Source: Oscheius onirici
Taxonomy: Eukaryota > Nematoda > Chromadorea > Rhabditida > Rhabditidae
Length of the DNA stretch: 64,000 bases
Assembly (NCBI GenBank): GCA_932521025.1
Contig: OW051471.1
Span: forward strand, 10,416,001-10,480,000
Direction of reading: 5' to 3'
Positions 1 to 11,800 of this stretch are shown here, in pieces. Under the pieces are notes generated by a model, which was not told the origin of the DNA, did no database searches, and saw nothing but the letters and a program-made list of their open reading frames with translations. Position 1 is the first letter of the stretch; the number at the start of each line of letters is the position of its first letter. A program made the translations under genes and the position numbers.

Positions 1-39
1 CAACTTTCCGTCCCTTGCATAAATCAATCATCTTTCCAG

Positions 40-312
40 ATAACAATCCAGGCCGTCCTGATCTGCTCCGCATCCCTGGTCGCCTCTCTGATCTACGTCT
101 ACATGCAGTACTTTTACATTCCGGACTGGATGATGCTCGCCAGTCATTTTGTCTGGCAAGCTTCTCACGGAATCCCGGCCTATGTCTACTTGACTATGAA
201 CAAAACCATTCGGAAAAATATGTTGCGGATGTTTCGCATAAGAATAACATCTCCCGTCGTGACATTGGGCAGCTGCACAACACCAGATCGAGCAGACAGA
301 ATCAAGACCTAA
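40..312 (+). CDS. 3' end of an srt-type seven-transmembrane chemoreceptor (partial)
   Basis: This is the last exon(s) of a G-protein-coupled chemoreceptor; the rest lies before the window. The exon opens after a TTTCCAG acceptor at 34-39 and reads a hydrophobic segment (IQAVLICSASLVASLIYVYM), then a second membrane segment ending in HGIPAYVYLTMNKTIRKNM. That last motif is typical of the C-terminal end of nematode Srt receptors and recurs in three other genes in this window. The protein ends with a Ser/Thr-rich cytoplasmic tail and a TAA stop. Role inferred from family: chemosensory receptor in the membrane of sensory neuron cilia. Ligand unknown. Confidence 0.85.
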   Translation: MTIQAVLICSASLVASLIYVYMQYFYIPDWMMLASHFVWQASHGIPAYVYLTMNKTIRKNMLRMFRIRITSPVVTLGSCTTPDRADRIKT

Positions 313-834
313 AAGTTGTGTCTAGTTTTTGTACATACTTGTTTCCATAAAAATGAATATGTTTGAAAAGAGCGTTGCCAAATCGAGACTGAAAGCAGAC
401 AGCTCTTTTTCTGGGTAGCGACAAAATGTGGCAGCAATGATTTGACATTGCTCAACAAAATATCTAAACTTCTCAGTCTCCGAAAAAAGCACTCGCACAG
501 CTTGGGAAATCGGGATCAGGCAAAGTGTGACCCAAACCCGGCGAAGCTAACTGAAATCCCCGCGGCGGGGGTCATTACCACCCCCCCCCCCAACTATCGC
601 TCTCTGCCAGGAATTCTTCAGCGGCCGGCTGCCCATATTTTTTGCTTGTTTAACCAATTTCCCTCTTATATGGAAATGTTGATCATACTCTGAGAGGACA
701 TGAAGTAAGAAGTGGGCGATATTCAATCTTCAAAATAAAAACTTCAAAGTGCGCCAGACAAAAAGCCGTGCAAAAAATTTTATTGGAAAAAACACTTTTC
801 AAGTGTGTGCGATGTGTACTTTCATGTCGCTTGC

Positions 835-1953
835 CTACGCGCCATACGGTGGAAAGCGGGTGTTGTACCAGTCTGACCATGGGGCAGCTTCTATAAAAAA
901 ATTATTCACTTGAAAAATGACAACTTACTCGTTTCACACATCACGCCACTATAATCAGAGGTCGTAGTGAACCGCTTACCTTGCAAAGATGTTTAGTTTA
1001 TAAACGCTGAATCAAGGATCACAGTGAACGGGTCACCGTTCGGGCTATCTGAATAAAAATCGATGGGATTCTGCAGTATGGTTCCATCATTCCAATAACA
1101 ACTTGAAGGCGAGCTTGTGTTGCAACTTAATCCAATGAAGGCAGCACTGTAATAAGATCAGAGAAGAGGCTTGGACTCGATATAGTTGAACAGGAAGTGA
1201 TTAAGATCTTCGCTGTCTACTTTAGCAAGTGTAGCATTTTCCGAAGCACAGAAAATAACAGAATCCACCGAATTGCGGACGGTACAGTCGTACTAAAAGG
1301 AGCATATAGGTAACTGACTGAGCTAGTTAAAGATAACCTTGTAGCACTGGCAATTGTTGGGGTACATAATGTAGCCGCGAGGACAGACGACGTCAGCTGA
1401 AAGTTACCAGGCGCACCCGGCTCAGTCTGACAGACAAAAGTGTGGTTAGAGTTGCAATACTGCTGACTGAAAACGGGGAACTTGTGTGTAACTACTTCAC
1501 AACTTACCTCCAAGTGGTATCGCTAGACACACTGACGCACTGATAGTAGCTGGGAATCGAAAGAAAACCTAGCGCCCACGAGGAAACGTAGTCTAGTGGT
1601 TCACTTGTAGTCCTGCTAAAACTGTCAGACATGAGTAGATTCAAGCCGATCCAGTTTGTCTGTTCATGACTGTTGCTGAGAGTTGCTACGTATGCATTTT
1701 CAACGGATGTATGCACAGCGACTAGATGTCCGCCGTACGAGTTACAGTATTGCTCTGCCTTCAGAAAGTTGGTCGGCTGGTTGACGTACTTGTAACATCT
1801 GCAATCGAAAAGTTCATCAAGTCGATTTAGGTCTCGCCATGGACCTACAGTACTCACTTGTTGAAAAATCCTTCATATTGAAATCCGGATGGACAGGTAG
1901 CCAAACAAAAGAAAGGTAGGGAAAGCGCAGTGCAGAGCTGCAAGCGACCCATT
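835..1953 (-). CDS. Secreted protein with two C-type lectin domains
   Basis: The start at 1953 gives a signal peptide (MGRLQLCTALSLPFFCLATC) followed by an exon junction. The next exon carries the first half of a C-type lectin domain (AEQYCNSYGGHLVAVHTSVEN, then NWIGLNL), and the following exon supplies the Cys-containing end (NHTFVCQTEPG). A second lectin domain follows, with CYWNDGT, a run NPIDFYSDSPNGDP and a closing GVMCET, giving a stop near 835. Introns are about 30-50 nt and some 3' joins are uncertain, so the C-terminal tail is tentative. Nematode clec genes of this layout encode secreted or intestinal proteins, many of them infection-responsive. That role, and whether either domain still binds sugar, is inference. 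Confidence 0.75.
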
Positions 1954-2700
1954 GTGCTAGTAGTCCTGATAAATCCTGTGTCTTTATAAATCCTTTCTTT
2001 GTAGGCTAGTCATCCATTTGGGGTTTAAGGGCAAAGATAAATCCCTTTCTCTTCAAAGAACCACTTTTTCACAAATCCAGATTGTTCACTTTTTTTGTCA
2101 AAAGTCATGGAATTTACGAACAGTGGCCAACAGCTTAAACAGTATTTGGATAAAAATGATTGAGGAATGGACGCCGTGACGGACACGAGCAACGGGACGG
2201 CCTCCACAGATGGAGAAACCTGCTGGTATCGAAATATGGAGCTACTTTCTCATCTACAGCAAGAACGAGCGTACGGTCAGCTTTCAAGCAGATTTCGAAT
2301 CGATGAAGAATCCTCGAGTAACAAATTAGATGACCTACTTTCCGTACAGATAATTTTCAGAGTTAGGATTGTAAAGATTACAGACGTTAAGAAACTTTAA
2401 TGCTGAACAAACTTTTCATTAAGTTTCTTATCATGTTTCCCTTCATGATACGATCTCTGTTGTCTAACCAATTTCCGTATTGACCAATGCTGCAAAAACT
2501 CTGCTCACCAATCAAAAACCACACTTCCGTTGTATTGTTAGTGAAAGAAAATGTTATTGACGTGGCAGTTGGCATTCTCTGTGGTCCCCAAAGGCCTTCC
2601 GTACAAATAATCCTCAACCTTCTAAAAAGTATTTTTCCTGATCTGAATGACGCTCCTCCTATATAAGGCATGGACAATTGCTTCAGAGTAGTTTTGTCTG
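1954..2700. other. Intergenic, no gene recognised
   Basis: This stretch lies between the lectin gene (minus) and the srt gene (plus), so it should hold both promoters. Open frames on either strand (up to ~95 codons) have no recognisable domain, no paralogue in the window and no clean splice structure. I see no RNA gene or transposon here. Confidence 0.4.
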
Positions 2701-4668
2701 ATGGAAAAGTTTATCGCCTACGGTTTCCGTGCCGAAAACATACCTGGCTACGATTGCAGGTACAGTACTTGGTTTTTTTGAAAACACTTTTCTTAGTGTT
2801 GTAAACTATACAAAAGAAGAATGGTACAATCAAGGAGAGAAAAATTACGTTCTCGGTGGGATCTTCCTCGTTTATGGCCTCTCGACTCAGGTAAGAACTG
2901 TCTCGCTGTCCCTATTCCTAAAATAAACTTAGTTCCTCTACATTCTCATCATTGCCGCAATGTGTCAGCTGACCAGAACCAACAGCTTCTACAAAATTAT
3001 GCTCCTGCTAGGTACAGTAACCCATTCCGTTCTCTTTAAACCTCCTCTTTTAAGCCGCCTACGATCTTGTAGAACTGGGAATCGGATCCGTCTTGACAGG
3101 TTATCTTTGGATCATCGGAGCCAACTACTGCACCCACCCTGATCTGGACTACGTTATGGGAACGGCTTGTATTGGTTAGCTGAGCCTAATTTTGAGAAAT
3201 TTTAATTTTTAGGCGACTGGTGTGGTCTCTGTCTAGGCTGCTTGATCTTGGTAATCAACAGACTAGCCGACTTATGGAATCGCTCTCTGCAAGAACAGGT
3301 GAGATCTATTTTTAGTCTAGTCATTTCTCTGGAACACTGACAGTGTTGTCCACCGACAGATAATGTCACTTGTCTCGTCAGCCCCGTTTCTGTACAGTTT
3401 CTGAGTCAAGAACGACGTGTACGTCGTTCAGACAACGAATGTGTCATATTTTTAACAGAAATTAGTAAGAACAGAATGTGTCTCCATTGTTATGTGCACT
3501 GAAGACCATATAGGTCTCGCCAAAATGCCCTTCAAATTTTGGTTCCGCGCGCCAAAACTATTTTTCACTATTTTTCTGATTTTAGCAATCTTTTTGTCAT
3601 TTTTTTCTTCCATTGTCACATACGGGTACAACGCTCGATACTAACAAAAAACTGGTAAAAATCCGTGGTAAAACCCGTAAAAAGTGAAAAATAGTTTTGA
3701 CGCGCGGAACCAAAATTTGAAGGGCATTTTGACGAGACCTATCGGTTCGAAGATTACAAGCGTTAGACCTGTACTGACTGTCCAACTACATACGTACATA
3801 CATTATGACCAGGCGGTTTATGATGTGCATCTGTTCATTTACTGATTTTTGAAAAATATAGAGATCAGAAGAGAGTTTCAGTCGGACCTATTGAACACCC
3901 AAGATCTGCAAACTTTTGAAATTACCGCTTCTTTTTGTCACACTATTCGAGCAAATAGGATACCTGACAGTTTCTCTTACAGCTCTTCGGCGGAAAAAGG
4001 ATGTATCTTTGGCTCTGCGCCCCTCTCCTCTACTCCTTCCTGTTTGGCTTTTTCACCTCTCCCGTGATGTTCAACTCCAAGATGAACACCTGGTTCTTCT
4101 CCCCCTTTATCACCGGAAGCATGGAGGAACTGGTTGAGGTAAACAATTAAAAAACTGGATTATCAAAGTTCCAGTACTACAACATCTACCACGCAGTGAA
4201 CAATGTTTGTGTAGTGGCCATAACCTGCTTACTGTACGTGATTCTAATCTTGGTCTGGCGGTACAAGTACGGATCCGAAGAGCTGAGTCACAACAGTAAG
4301 ATTCAGAGATCGGTAAAGAGTGATAGTTTAACGAAATAACAACATTTTTAGATCACAATACAGTCTGTCCTGATCTGTTCCGCTTCCCTTATAGCTTCTT
4401 TGATGTATGTCTACATGCAGTACTTTGCAATCCCGGAATGGATGATTTTGGGAAGCCACGTCATTTGGCAGGCGTCTCACGGTTAGAGGAAAGTTTTAGT
4501 GGAAATCTTCAAGTTTCAGGCATTCCGGCTTACGTCTACCTGGTCATGAACAGGACAATAAGGAAACACATTTTGAAACTGTTCGGATTCAGTCTAAAGT
4601 CTCCAGTTGTCACGATCAATCTCTCTGTTACGAGAGAAGGAAGATCGGCTACTAACTTGACACAGTGA
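2701..4668 (+). CDS. srt-type seven-transmembrane chemoreceptor
   Basis: A complete Srt-family receptor. The start reads MEKFIAYGFRAENIPGYDC, the same N-terminus as the other srt genes in the window, followed by NYTKEEWYNQGEKN, the typical extracellular segment. Membrane segments follow in order, including FLYILIIAAMC, a TM3 block ending NYCTHPDLDY, CLILVINRLADLWN, LYSFLFGFFTSPVMFN, CLLYVILILVWRYKYG and SVLICSASLIASLMYVYM. The end is GIPAYVYLVMNRTIRKH plus a short polar tail. About nine exons are separated mostly by 36-50 nt introns. The exception is a ~680-nt intron (about 3299-3983) that contains a hairpin transposon. No frame damage was seen. Probable chemosensory receptor; ligand unknown. 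Confidence 0.88.
3511..3741. mobile_element. MITE-like hairpin element in an srt intron
   Basis: The two ends are near-perfect inverted copies of about 58 nt. The left arm begins TAGGTCTCGCCAAAATGCCC and the right arm ends with its complement, GGGCATTTTGACGAGACCTA. There is no coding capacity. It lies in the long intron of the srt gene and explains why that intron is much longer than the others. Confidence 0.8.
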
Positions 4669-5135
4669 TATCCCATGTACTTAAAATTTCCGCAACTGTT
4701 TTGGATTCAAAATGAAAAATTATACCTGTGGTGGACTCTGTTTGTTTGTGGAGTTGTCCGAAGCAACGAGATTCGTCGTGACGTTAGAAAATGTCAGGAT
4801 TGTGAGGATGTCCGTTTTGAACTTACAATAGTCGAGACAACTCAGCAAAAGTTTAGCAGAGTTGGATTGGAATCTAACTGGGACATTGTTACGTACGGCT
4901 GAGCGCCGTAGGCGCCACGAAGGAGGCAGCCTTCGCAGATTGTTTAAATCAAACAATGTAAAGATTTCTTGAGATTTAAATGCTCTTTTCAAAGAGATCT
5001 AAATTTGTAGCCACAATACTTCCAGTCTCTTGTTTCTTTTCGCTTTCGCAACTGAACAACTTTTATTTATTTCATATCGGTATCACAAATCCGCCGATTG
5101 AAGGTCGCAGATCGCGTATTTAAAAAGTTTTATGA

Positions 5136-5197
5136 CAGATCAACAGATCACATAAGCTAGCACATAAGATATCGCAGATCAACAGATCACATAAGCT
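5136..5197. repeat. 23-bp direct repeat overlapping an srt stop codon
   Basis: The 23-nt word CAGATCAACAGATCACATA+AGCT occurs at 5136-5158 and again at 5175-5197, a 39-nt period. The minus-strand srt gene ends inside the second copy (stop at 5179-5181), so the duplication adds the final codons to a 3' UTR copy. Confidence 0.75.
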
Positions 5198-6726
5198 GGT
5201 CGATCTCTTGTGAGGGACTGGTTGCTGGTCATTAGAGTTACTGTAGCTCCAGATCTAAAGCCACAATTCCGCAACACGCTCTGTCTGATAGTTTTGTTCA
5301 TGATCAAGTAGACGTAGGCGGGAATTCCTTAAAATATTTTAGTTACGTTTTTTTACAACCGTACCATGAGAAATTTGCCAAACGACATGACTTCCTAGGA
5401 TCATCCAGTTAGGAATGACGAAGAACATCATGTAGGTGTACATGAACGAGGCGATTAGGGTGCAGGAACAGATTAGAATAGACTGGACGGTAATCTGGGA
5501 AAATAGATGTTTTTGCAAGGTTTTGTATGGAACATACTGAACGTTGAATTTTCGAATTCTGCGTAACTGCCTGGGAACCATACTTGTAGCGCCAGACGAC
5601 GATTAAGGCAAAGTACAAAGAACAGTTGGCGACAACAATAAAAATGTTGTTGGCCACGGCTGGCATGTTGTAGTACTGAAAAGCGATTTTTTGATTGAAA
5701 CTGCAACATTTACAAGACCTACTCTTCGGTTTGTTCTAAGTTTCAGGGCTTAAGTCCAAGAATGTTTTTGGATTAAGATAATGAGACAGTCATGCCGAGG
5801 AATCAGGTCAAAAATAATCCGACCCAATTATAGTGCATTCCAGCTAAGACACAGCACAGACTTGTCACTCTGTATGAAATCGTAGCATTCGGCAAAACCA
5901 GCATCACCGTCTGATGATTGAGTCATCGAACTTTTCCTGCGATAAGTACAAGATCGGCATGTTTAACAGTAACTTTTGATATTTTGCAAATTATTTCTTT
6001 GACCACTTGACTAGTCTTTAAATGACTTTAACTTTAAATGACTTCAACCAAGTTGTGGAAAATGTTTGAGACAGTAAGCTTAAAAACTAACCTGAGTCAT
6101 TTCTTCCATAGTGCCCGTAATGAACGGATCATAGAAAAAAGTTTTCATTGTCGAGTTGAAGGTAGACGGAGTTGTGAAGAACCAAAAGTACGAGGCATAT
6201 ACAATTGGTGCGGCTAGCCAGAGGCACATTCTTTTTCCTTGAAAAAGCTGAACTTTTCGTATTGACACAGCTTCTGTGCTAAATATACCTTGTCGTGAAG
6301 AGAACGATCCCACAGATCTGTCAGACGATTGATTACCAAGATCAAGCTACCAATACAGGTACAAGCCCAGACACCCAGAACACAGCATCCGAGAATGTAG
6401 TTAAAGTTTGTCTGTGCACAGTAGCTGGATCCGACGATCCACAAGTATCCCGAAAATTGCGATCCGATTCCAATTTCAGCGACGTCAAAAGCAGCCAAGA
6501 GAAGCATAACCTTGTAGACCGAAATATTGTTCTTGAGCTTCCACATGGCCGACATGATCAAGAAGTACAGACACTGGGTTATAGTCCCGTAGATAATGAA
6601 GCCGACTCCGAGAGCCACGTGCTTGTCCCCTCGAACAAACCATTCCTCCTTGGTCAGATTCATGATGCTACAGTCGTAGCCGGGAATGTTCTCGGCATTG
6701 AAACCATAAAGGATGAATTGCTCCAT
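5179..6726 (-). CDS. srt-type seven-transmembrane chemoreceptor
   Basis: Complete Srt receptor on the minus strand. I chose the start at 6726 (MEQFILYGFNAENIPGYDC) because it aligns with the N-termini of the other srt genes; an upstream in-frame Met at 6771 has no counterpart. The first ~165 residues lie in one uninterrupted frame, whereas the plus-strand paralogue splits this region into several exons, so introns have been lost here or gained there. Later exons give KRMCLWLAAPIVYASYFWFF, YYNMPAVANNIF, IVVWRYKYGSQ, TVQSILICSCTLIASFMYTY and finally GIPAYVYLIMNKTIRQ. The intron at about 5677-6092 is long and has no recognised content. Confidence 0.85.
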
Positions 6727-7931
6727 TTCGTCAAGTAGATTCTGAAACGAAATGAGTTGTTGAGAATACAATATTTGAAAAAGGAATGAAAGTAGAATAT
6801 GACCGCAGAAAATGTACGTTGGAGACTCTGATGATTATGTGTTGCAAAAGGAAGTGATGTGTTTCCAAAACGTACAACGCTTTCGAAAAGGTTGTCTGGG
6901 AAGTAAATTTACAAGTTATAAGTGTCTGTTATAGAAGGTCGATCTCATGTCAAGATGAGGCGAAAATTGGATGAGTGTGGGTGACTCTTCAGACAATGTA
7001 TGCTGCGACATATCGCAATGATATGATGATCGCAACTAATAAATAGGTAAATAAATAAATAAAAGTGTTTGTTATCAAAAAAAAACTTGATTACCAGGAT
7101 CAAGAACATTCGATGAGAGGTCTACAGAGACATGAAATGCCTTTCTATACAGCTTTGAAAATGTATGAAGTTTCTTGGATTTCTGGATATTCATCACGCA
7201 ATCAAATGGTAGTGGATGTCTGCAAATTGTTGTTAGTTCCGAAGAACTAATTGTTCAAAAAATTGGCTATAGGCATTTCGCACTGAACAAAGGAGTACCA
7301 TGATGTGCAAGATGTTGTATCCTGCGTCTTTGCGCTTCTGCTATTGTTTGATCGTTTTAAGAGGAAATTTAAAAAAACTGAGGGACTGCAATGGAAAAAG
7401 AGTGTCATGGAGCTCGGAACGCAACTGTGAAATGTTGATACATAAGCGCCCTGTTTTACTAAATCTGGGTCATTGATTGTGAAAAGGCCAAGTCTCACTC
7501 GGTTCGAAGATTACAAACTGACAGCGATTCAAACTTCTCTGTTTTATGCTTCAATTTCATCGTCACCTACAGTCACAAAGAAACTCATTACCAGCTCTAC
7601 CGAAAAACCTTCTGAGAACATTGCTGTACGCACTCAAACGTTAGTCATTCCTTAATCTGCAGATCAGTAAAAGTTGTTTATCATTTTTTTAATTGATGAA
7701 CATGTGGATATCATGGTAAAAACTATGAAATACTTTCATGGTAAAAACTATCACTGACTTCATCTCCCTCGTTATAGATCCTTCTCATAAAGGACATGAA
7801 CTCTTTGTAACAGGAAAACGTGGCGGATTATCTGTCTGTTACTGACTTACGTTGCCCAGGTCTTTTCGGCGAATGGCGGAACACGTAAAAGGTTGCATTA
7901 ACATAAATATGAACATATCAAAAAGTTTCAG
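6727..7931. other. Intergenic, contains srt-intron-like remnants
   Basis: No intact gene. At 7499-7516 an 18-nt word (TCGGTTCGAAGATTACAA) matches the long intron of the plus-strand srt gene (3742-3759). This suggests that the sequence upstream of the degenerate srt copy at 7932 was duplicated along with it and has since decayed. The rest holds the promoter of the minus-strand srt gene and otherwise nothing I recognise. Confidence 0.45.
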
Positions 7932-8460
7932 CTTTTTGGAGGAAAACGAATCTGGTCATGTGTGCCGATTGTATATGGAAGTCTACTAATGATTTTTACA
8001 ACTCCGGTCCTGTTCAACTCTACACTGAACACCTGGTTTTTCTGTCCCTTTATCACAGGAGGCAGGGAAGAATCACTTCGGGTAATTGGTTGTGCTGAGC
8101 TACAATACTACAACATCTTTCATGCCATGAACAACGTGGGCGTAGGAGATTCGGGCAGGTTTCTTTACGCCCCCCCCCCTAAACTTGGATTTTTGGGGGC
8201 GGCGGGGGCTATTTAAATTTTCCGGCTCTCGTTTGCATTTTACAGTTTTGTCCCAGTGAGCAAAGTTGTAGCCCTGATCAAGCTCTCCAACTTTGCAGCA
8301 CATTGTGAAAAAAAAACAAGCTTCGCAATGTTCTGCAAAGTTGTAGAGCTTGATCAGGGCTACAACACTGCTCACTGGGCCAGGGGGGGGGGCGTAAACA
8401 TACCGCCCCGGGAGATTCAAGTACTGTAAGAGACGATTCGGATGAAGTTTCAGAGATCGG
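7932..8460 (+). pseudogene. Degenerate srt chemoreceptor fragment
   Basis: After a TTTCAG acceptor the frame reads LFGGKRIWSCVPIVYG, then FTTPVLFNSTLNTWFFCPFI and YYNIFHAMNNVGVGD, clearly homologous to the TM5-TM6 region of the srt genes nearby. No credible exons for TM1-TM4 or TM7 are present. The intron expected before YYNIF has a donor-like GTAATT but no AG acceptor, and a hairpin element interrupts the next exon. Beyond the hairpin a short piece resembles the GYGSDEVS region and then homology stops. This is a dead partial copy. Confidence 0.75.
8163..8398. mobile_element. Hairpin element with poly-C/poly-G termini inside the srt pseudogene
   Basis: The termini are TTTACGCCCCCCCCCC on the left and GGGGGGGGGCGTAAA on the right. 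A second inverted pair lies inside (CCCAGTGAGCAAAGTTGTAG against CTACAACACTGCTCACTGGG, plus matching CAAGCTCT/AGAGCTTG stretches). The flanks GGAGATTCGGG and GGGAGATTCAA look alike and may be a short target duplication. Confidence 0.7.
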
Positions 8461-8804
8461 TGAGTTTTGTTCGGATAGTTTTGTTCAGAGTCATCCTTTC
8501 CATCCAAAACATTTCTAGTCAAGTGCTTGATGCCCGAACCGTTCAACCTACGATCAGAATAAGAACAAAGCTTACAGGAAAATGTTGAAAATCTCACTTT
8601 GAAAGATAAAGTAGGCGTCCTTATCCTAAAAAGATCGGCCAGATACATAGTTGATTAGATAAAAGAGTCGATTACTAGCCTAGCCCGCAACGAGGAGTTT
8701 AAAAAGACGGCTCAGACTGGCTCAAGGCTCAGACTCACAGATTTCCAAAGAAAAAACGCATATTTATCAAATCTAGCATTTCAAATCTTGATGATTCTGA
8801 TCTT

Positions 8805-11800
8805 TTACCAAAATTTTAATGATGTCGATGAATTATTTTTTATGTTTTTTTTCTTGTCGTCCTTCTTCTTTCCAGCCCCGAAAACGTTTTGGACACCCTT
8901 TGTGAGCGATCTGGTAGTGTCAGTAACGAACTTTTTCGTTTCCGCAACCTTCTGATAGAGCCAGCCGCCGTCTAGTCTCACAGCAACAGCTTCTTCTTTC
9001 TGCTCCTTCTCAACGCTGATTAGTTGAAGCTTCTGAAAGTTTTGCTACACCTGACAAAACACTGTCTCTTTACTTGAACTTCTTCCAATATAGGACCAGC
9101 TTTTTCCAAATGTTTCAGATCGTTGATCATCCTATAAATCTGCTCCGTTGACTTTGCCGGCCGTTCAATTGAACTTTGCTTCTCCAGAACTTCAATCTAA
9201 AAATTGTTGTTCTTGACGAGTAAAACTTTTCGCGACCTGTACTACGTATTCATCTCGATGCTCCTCCAGTTTCTTCATCACGTCAGCTGAACCTCCCTCT
9301 TCCACAATAGTCTTCTAAAAGATTATTTGGTTTTCAATAAAGATGCGAAATTTTACGGCTTTCTTTATCTGATTGTCGACATACTCCTTGTAGGCGTCAT
9401 TGTAAGTCATCAATGAGTTCTACTTCAAATATGTTGTGAACTCAACGCAATATTTGTTGACTGTTTCAGCCTCCTTCTCCAGCTGATATTTCTGAACACT
9501 TGTCCTGTTTTGTTGGAAAGGGTAACTAACTCACTTTCTTCTTAGCTTCTTCCAGAAAGATTTCTGCTGCTTTGCGTTTATCCGAACAGTTTTTCAAACT
9601 TTCTGTCACTGCCGGGTCCGTGATCTGGAACGAACAGTAAATAAAAAATGCTGCTTTCGCATCATCTCGGGATATGCCAGAAGCATTAATACAAAAACGT
9701 TGTAAACGGTTTGCACTATTAATCAAATTATCTACTAATCATTACTTTTTTTGGAACTACCTTTTTACCTTTCGCAGGAACTGCTCAAGTTTGTAGCGAA
9801 TGTGAATGTGGTTTTCCCAAGGACATGGACACCTTTTGCACTTCTGATCAGGCGACGAAAATATGCAACATTCTTTCAGGGCTGGATTAGGACAAAACTC
9901 GGTCTGAAAATATTATTTTCTCTGAAAGGAAATCACTTACTTGAATCCCCCTCAGAGCACAAGGACTATGACAAGGTGGATCTTTATAGACTACTTCAAC
10001 CGGAGCATTGGGATGATTGCTGAGTTTTTTAAGCTCGACACAAGACGGTGAAGTGCAAACTGTTACCGGATGGTCAAGTTCCTGAGGAACGAGTTCAACC
10101 TTAATTGTTCGATATGCGTAAAAATTAAGCTGCATGAATACCATGTCTACGACAAGTTTTCCATCCAGATCTTTGCCCATTTTCATGCAGTCTTCAACTT
10201 CTTGAATTTTGTCGTTTATTAGTTGCAGATTGACAATTTGGTTCTTGGATATTTTAGCCAGAGGCCCAGTTAGAGCAATCACCATGGAGCGGACGTTATT
10301 CACGCTGACAGTGTCGCTCACTTTGTGAGCAGGCAAAGTGGCAATTTTCCTGAACAGCCTAAAAAACACATTTTTGAGGAGGAAAATGTGAGTTACCGGA
10401 ATGTTTCTCGGACAGTGGTCTGCCAGCTCAAATTGAAGTTGTTCATTTCACTGTCGGTAAAATTTACTCCTTCGCGCCAGGCACAAAGACAACGGAAACT
10501 TTCGTTGTCAAAACAGTACAGGGTTGATCTAAAACGCTGTGTTATTCTCCTTTTGTCTTAACTCACTTGTCCAGAGGGATTTGTATCCCGCGGTCTTTCT
10601 GAAGTTGTTCCAAATGTGCTTTCAGAGTGGACATTGTTTCTCCCGGCTGATACAGTGTCTGTCGAGCATTGGTGAAACAGAAAAGAATATTTTTGCTAGC
10701 AGAGACATGGAGATGCGTCAGTAGTTCATTGATGCAGAAACGGAAAGTAAGAGTAAGCTTGCTCTCGTTCGGCTTCATTAAAATGCATACGGCATGCAAT
10801 TCCCTAGATTTCGACTGTTTCAGAATTGAAAAAACTGACTTGAAGTTGGCAATGTAGTCCAGAATTTTGGCAAAGTTCTTTTTCTCCACTTCAGGGCCAC
10901 GTGTATCGCCCACTCCAGGAGTATCAATAATTCGAATCCGTTTGCTTATGCCGGGCGGACCCCAGGAGATCAAGTAAGATCTAGGTTCCTGAATCAAATA
11001 TAGGTAAACCTATGTCGTTTAACCTGTGTGGCTGACTGTCCATCTTCGGTGTTTTCGTTTGAGATATACTCCATCTGAATAGTCGGCTCACATTCGATTC
11101 TTCGCTGATTGTACTAAAAGCAAATATTCGCTGCTATTTTTTCTTTTTAATACCTCTTCATCGCTGTGAGAAAAGTGTGCCTTGATTAGAATCTCTACTT
11201 TGTTCTTTGCCTCGAAGATGTTCTGATACTTCAAATAGTTTGCCAGTCCGTTGATGAATGTAGACTTGCCTACGCCTGTCTCACCCAGAATGAGAATGTT
11301 GACACAATCAGGAAATCTACATTGCGTTTGTTAAAATATTAAAAAAAAGTTGCGCTCACTTATCGATGAAGTTTCCCATCGTATTCGGTGTCCAGGTAGT
11401 CGGATCCTCATCTGAATCGTAGTCATCACTGATGCAGTCCGACTCTGTGCAGTCGTTTGTAAAGCTGGATCTATTGAAAATTTTTGTTATTTACGAAAGA
11501 ATAAAACTCCACTCATGTCCTGAGTCGAGTGTTGTGTTCATTGAATGCGTATTCACATCGTTTAGTCTGCTCTGCAAAACTATTTTATATAATCTATAAA
11601 CTGACGTACCGGGTTAGCCCTTTTCCATTTTTGTAGCTCCGAACGAACTTCTTCCCCTTCTTCGGCCAAAACAATATCCAGACTTTCCCACAACCTTGAG
11701 CGAATGAGGACTGCAGCAAGTGTCCTCCTCTGCTCCGTTTCGATTAATCCCAAAACATCTTCCAACTTTGTTTTCTTTATGGAAGTGTGTGTAGTCATTT

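Noticed and set aside
2167-2677. Overlapping plus and minus frames between the lectin and srt genes
   Set aside because: No recognisable domain and no splice-consistent partners on either strand.
6295-6738. 147-codon plus-strand ORF
   Set aside because: Antisense shadow of the first exon of the minus-strand srt gene.
7065-7130. Possible srt exon remnant (antisense similarity to LILVIN)
   Set aside because: The match is about 20 nt of a hydrophobic motif and could be chance.
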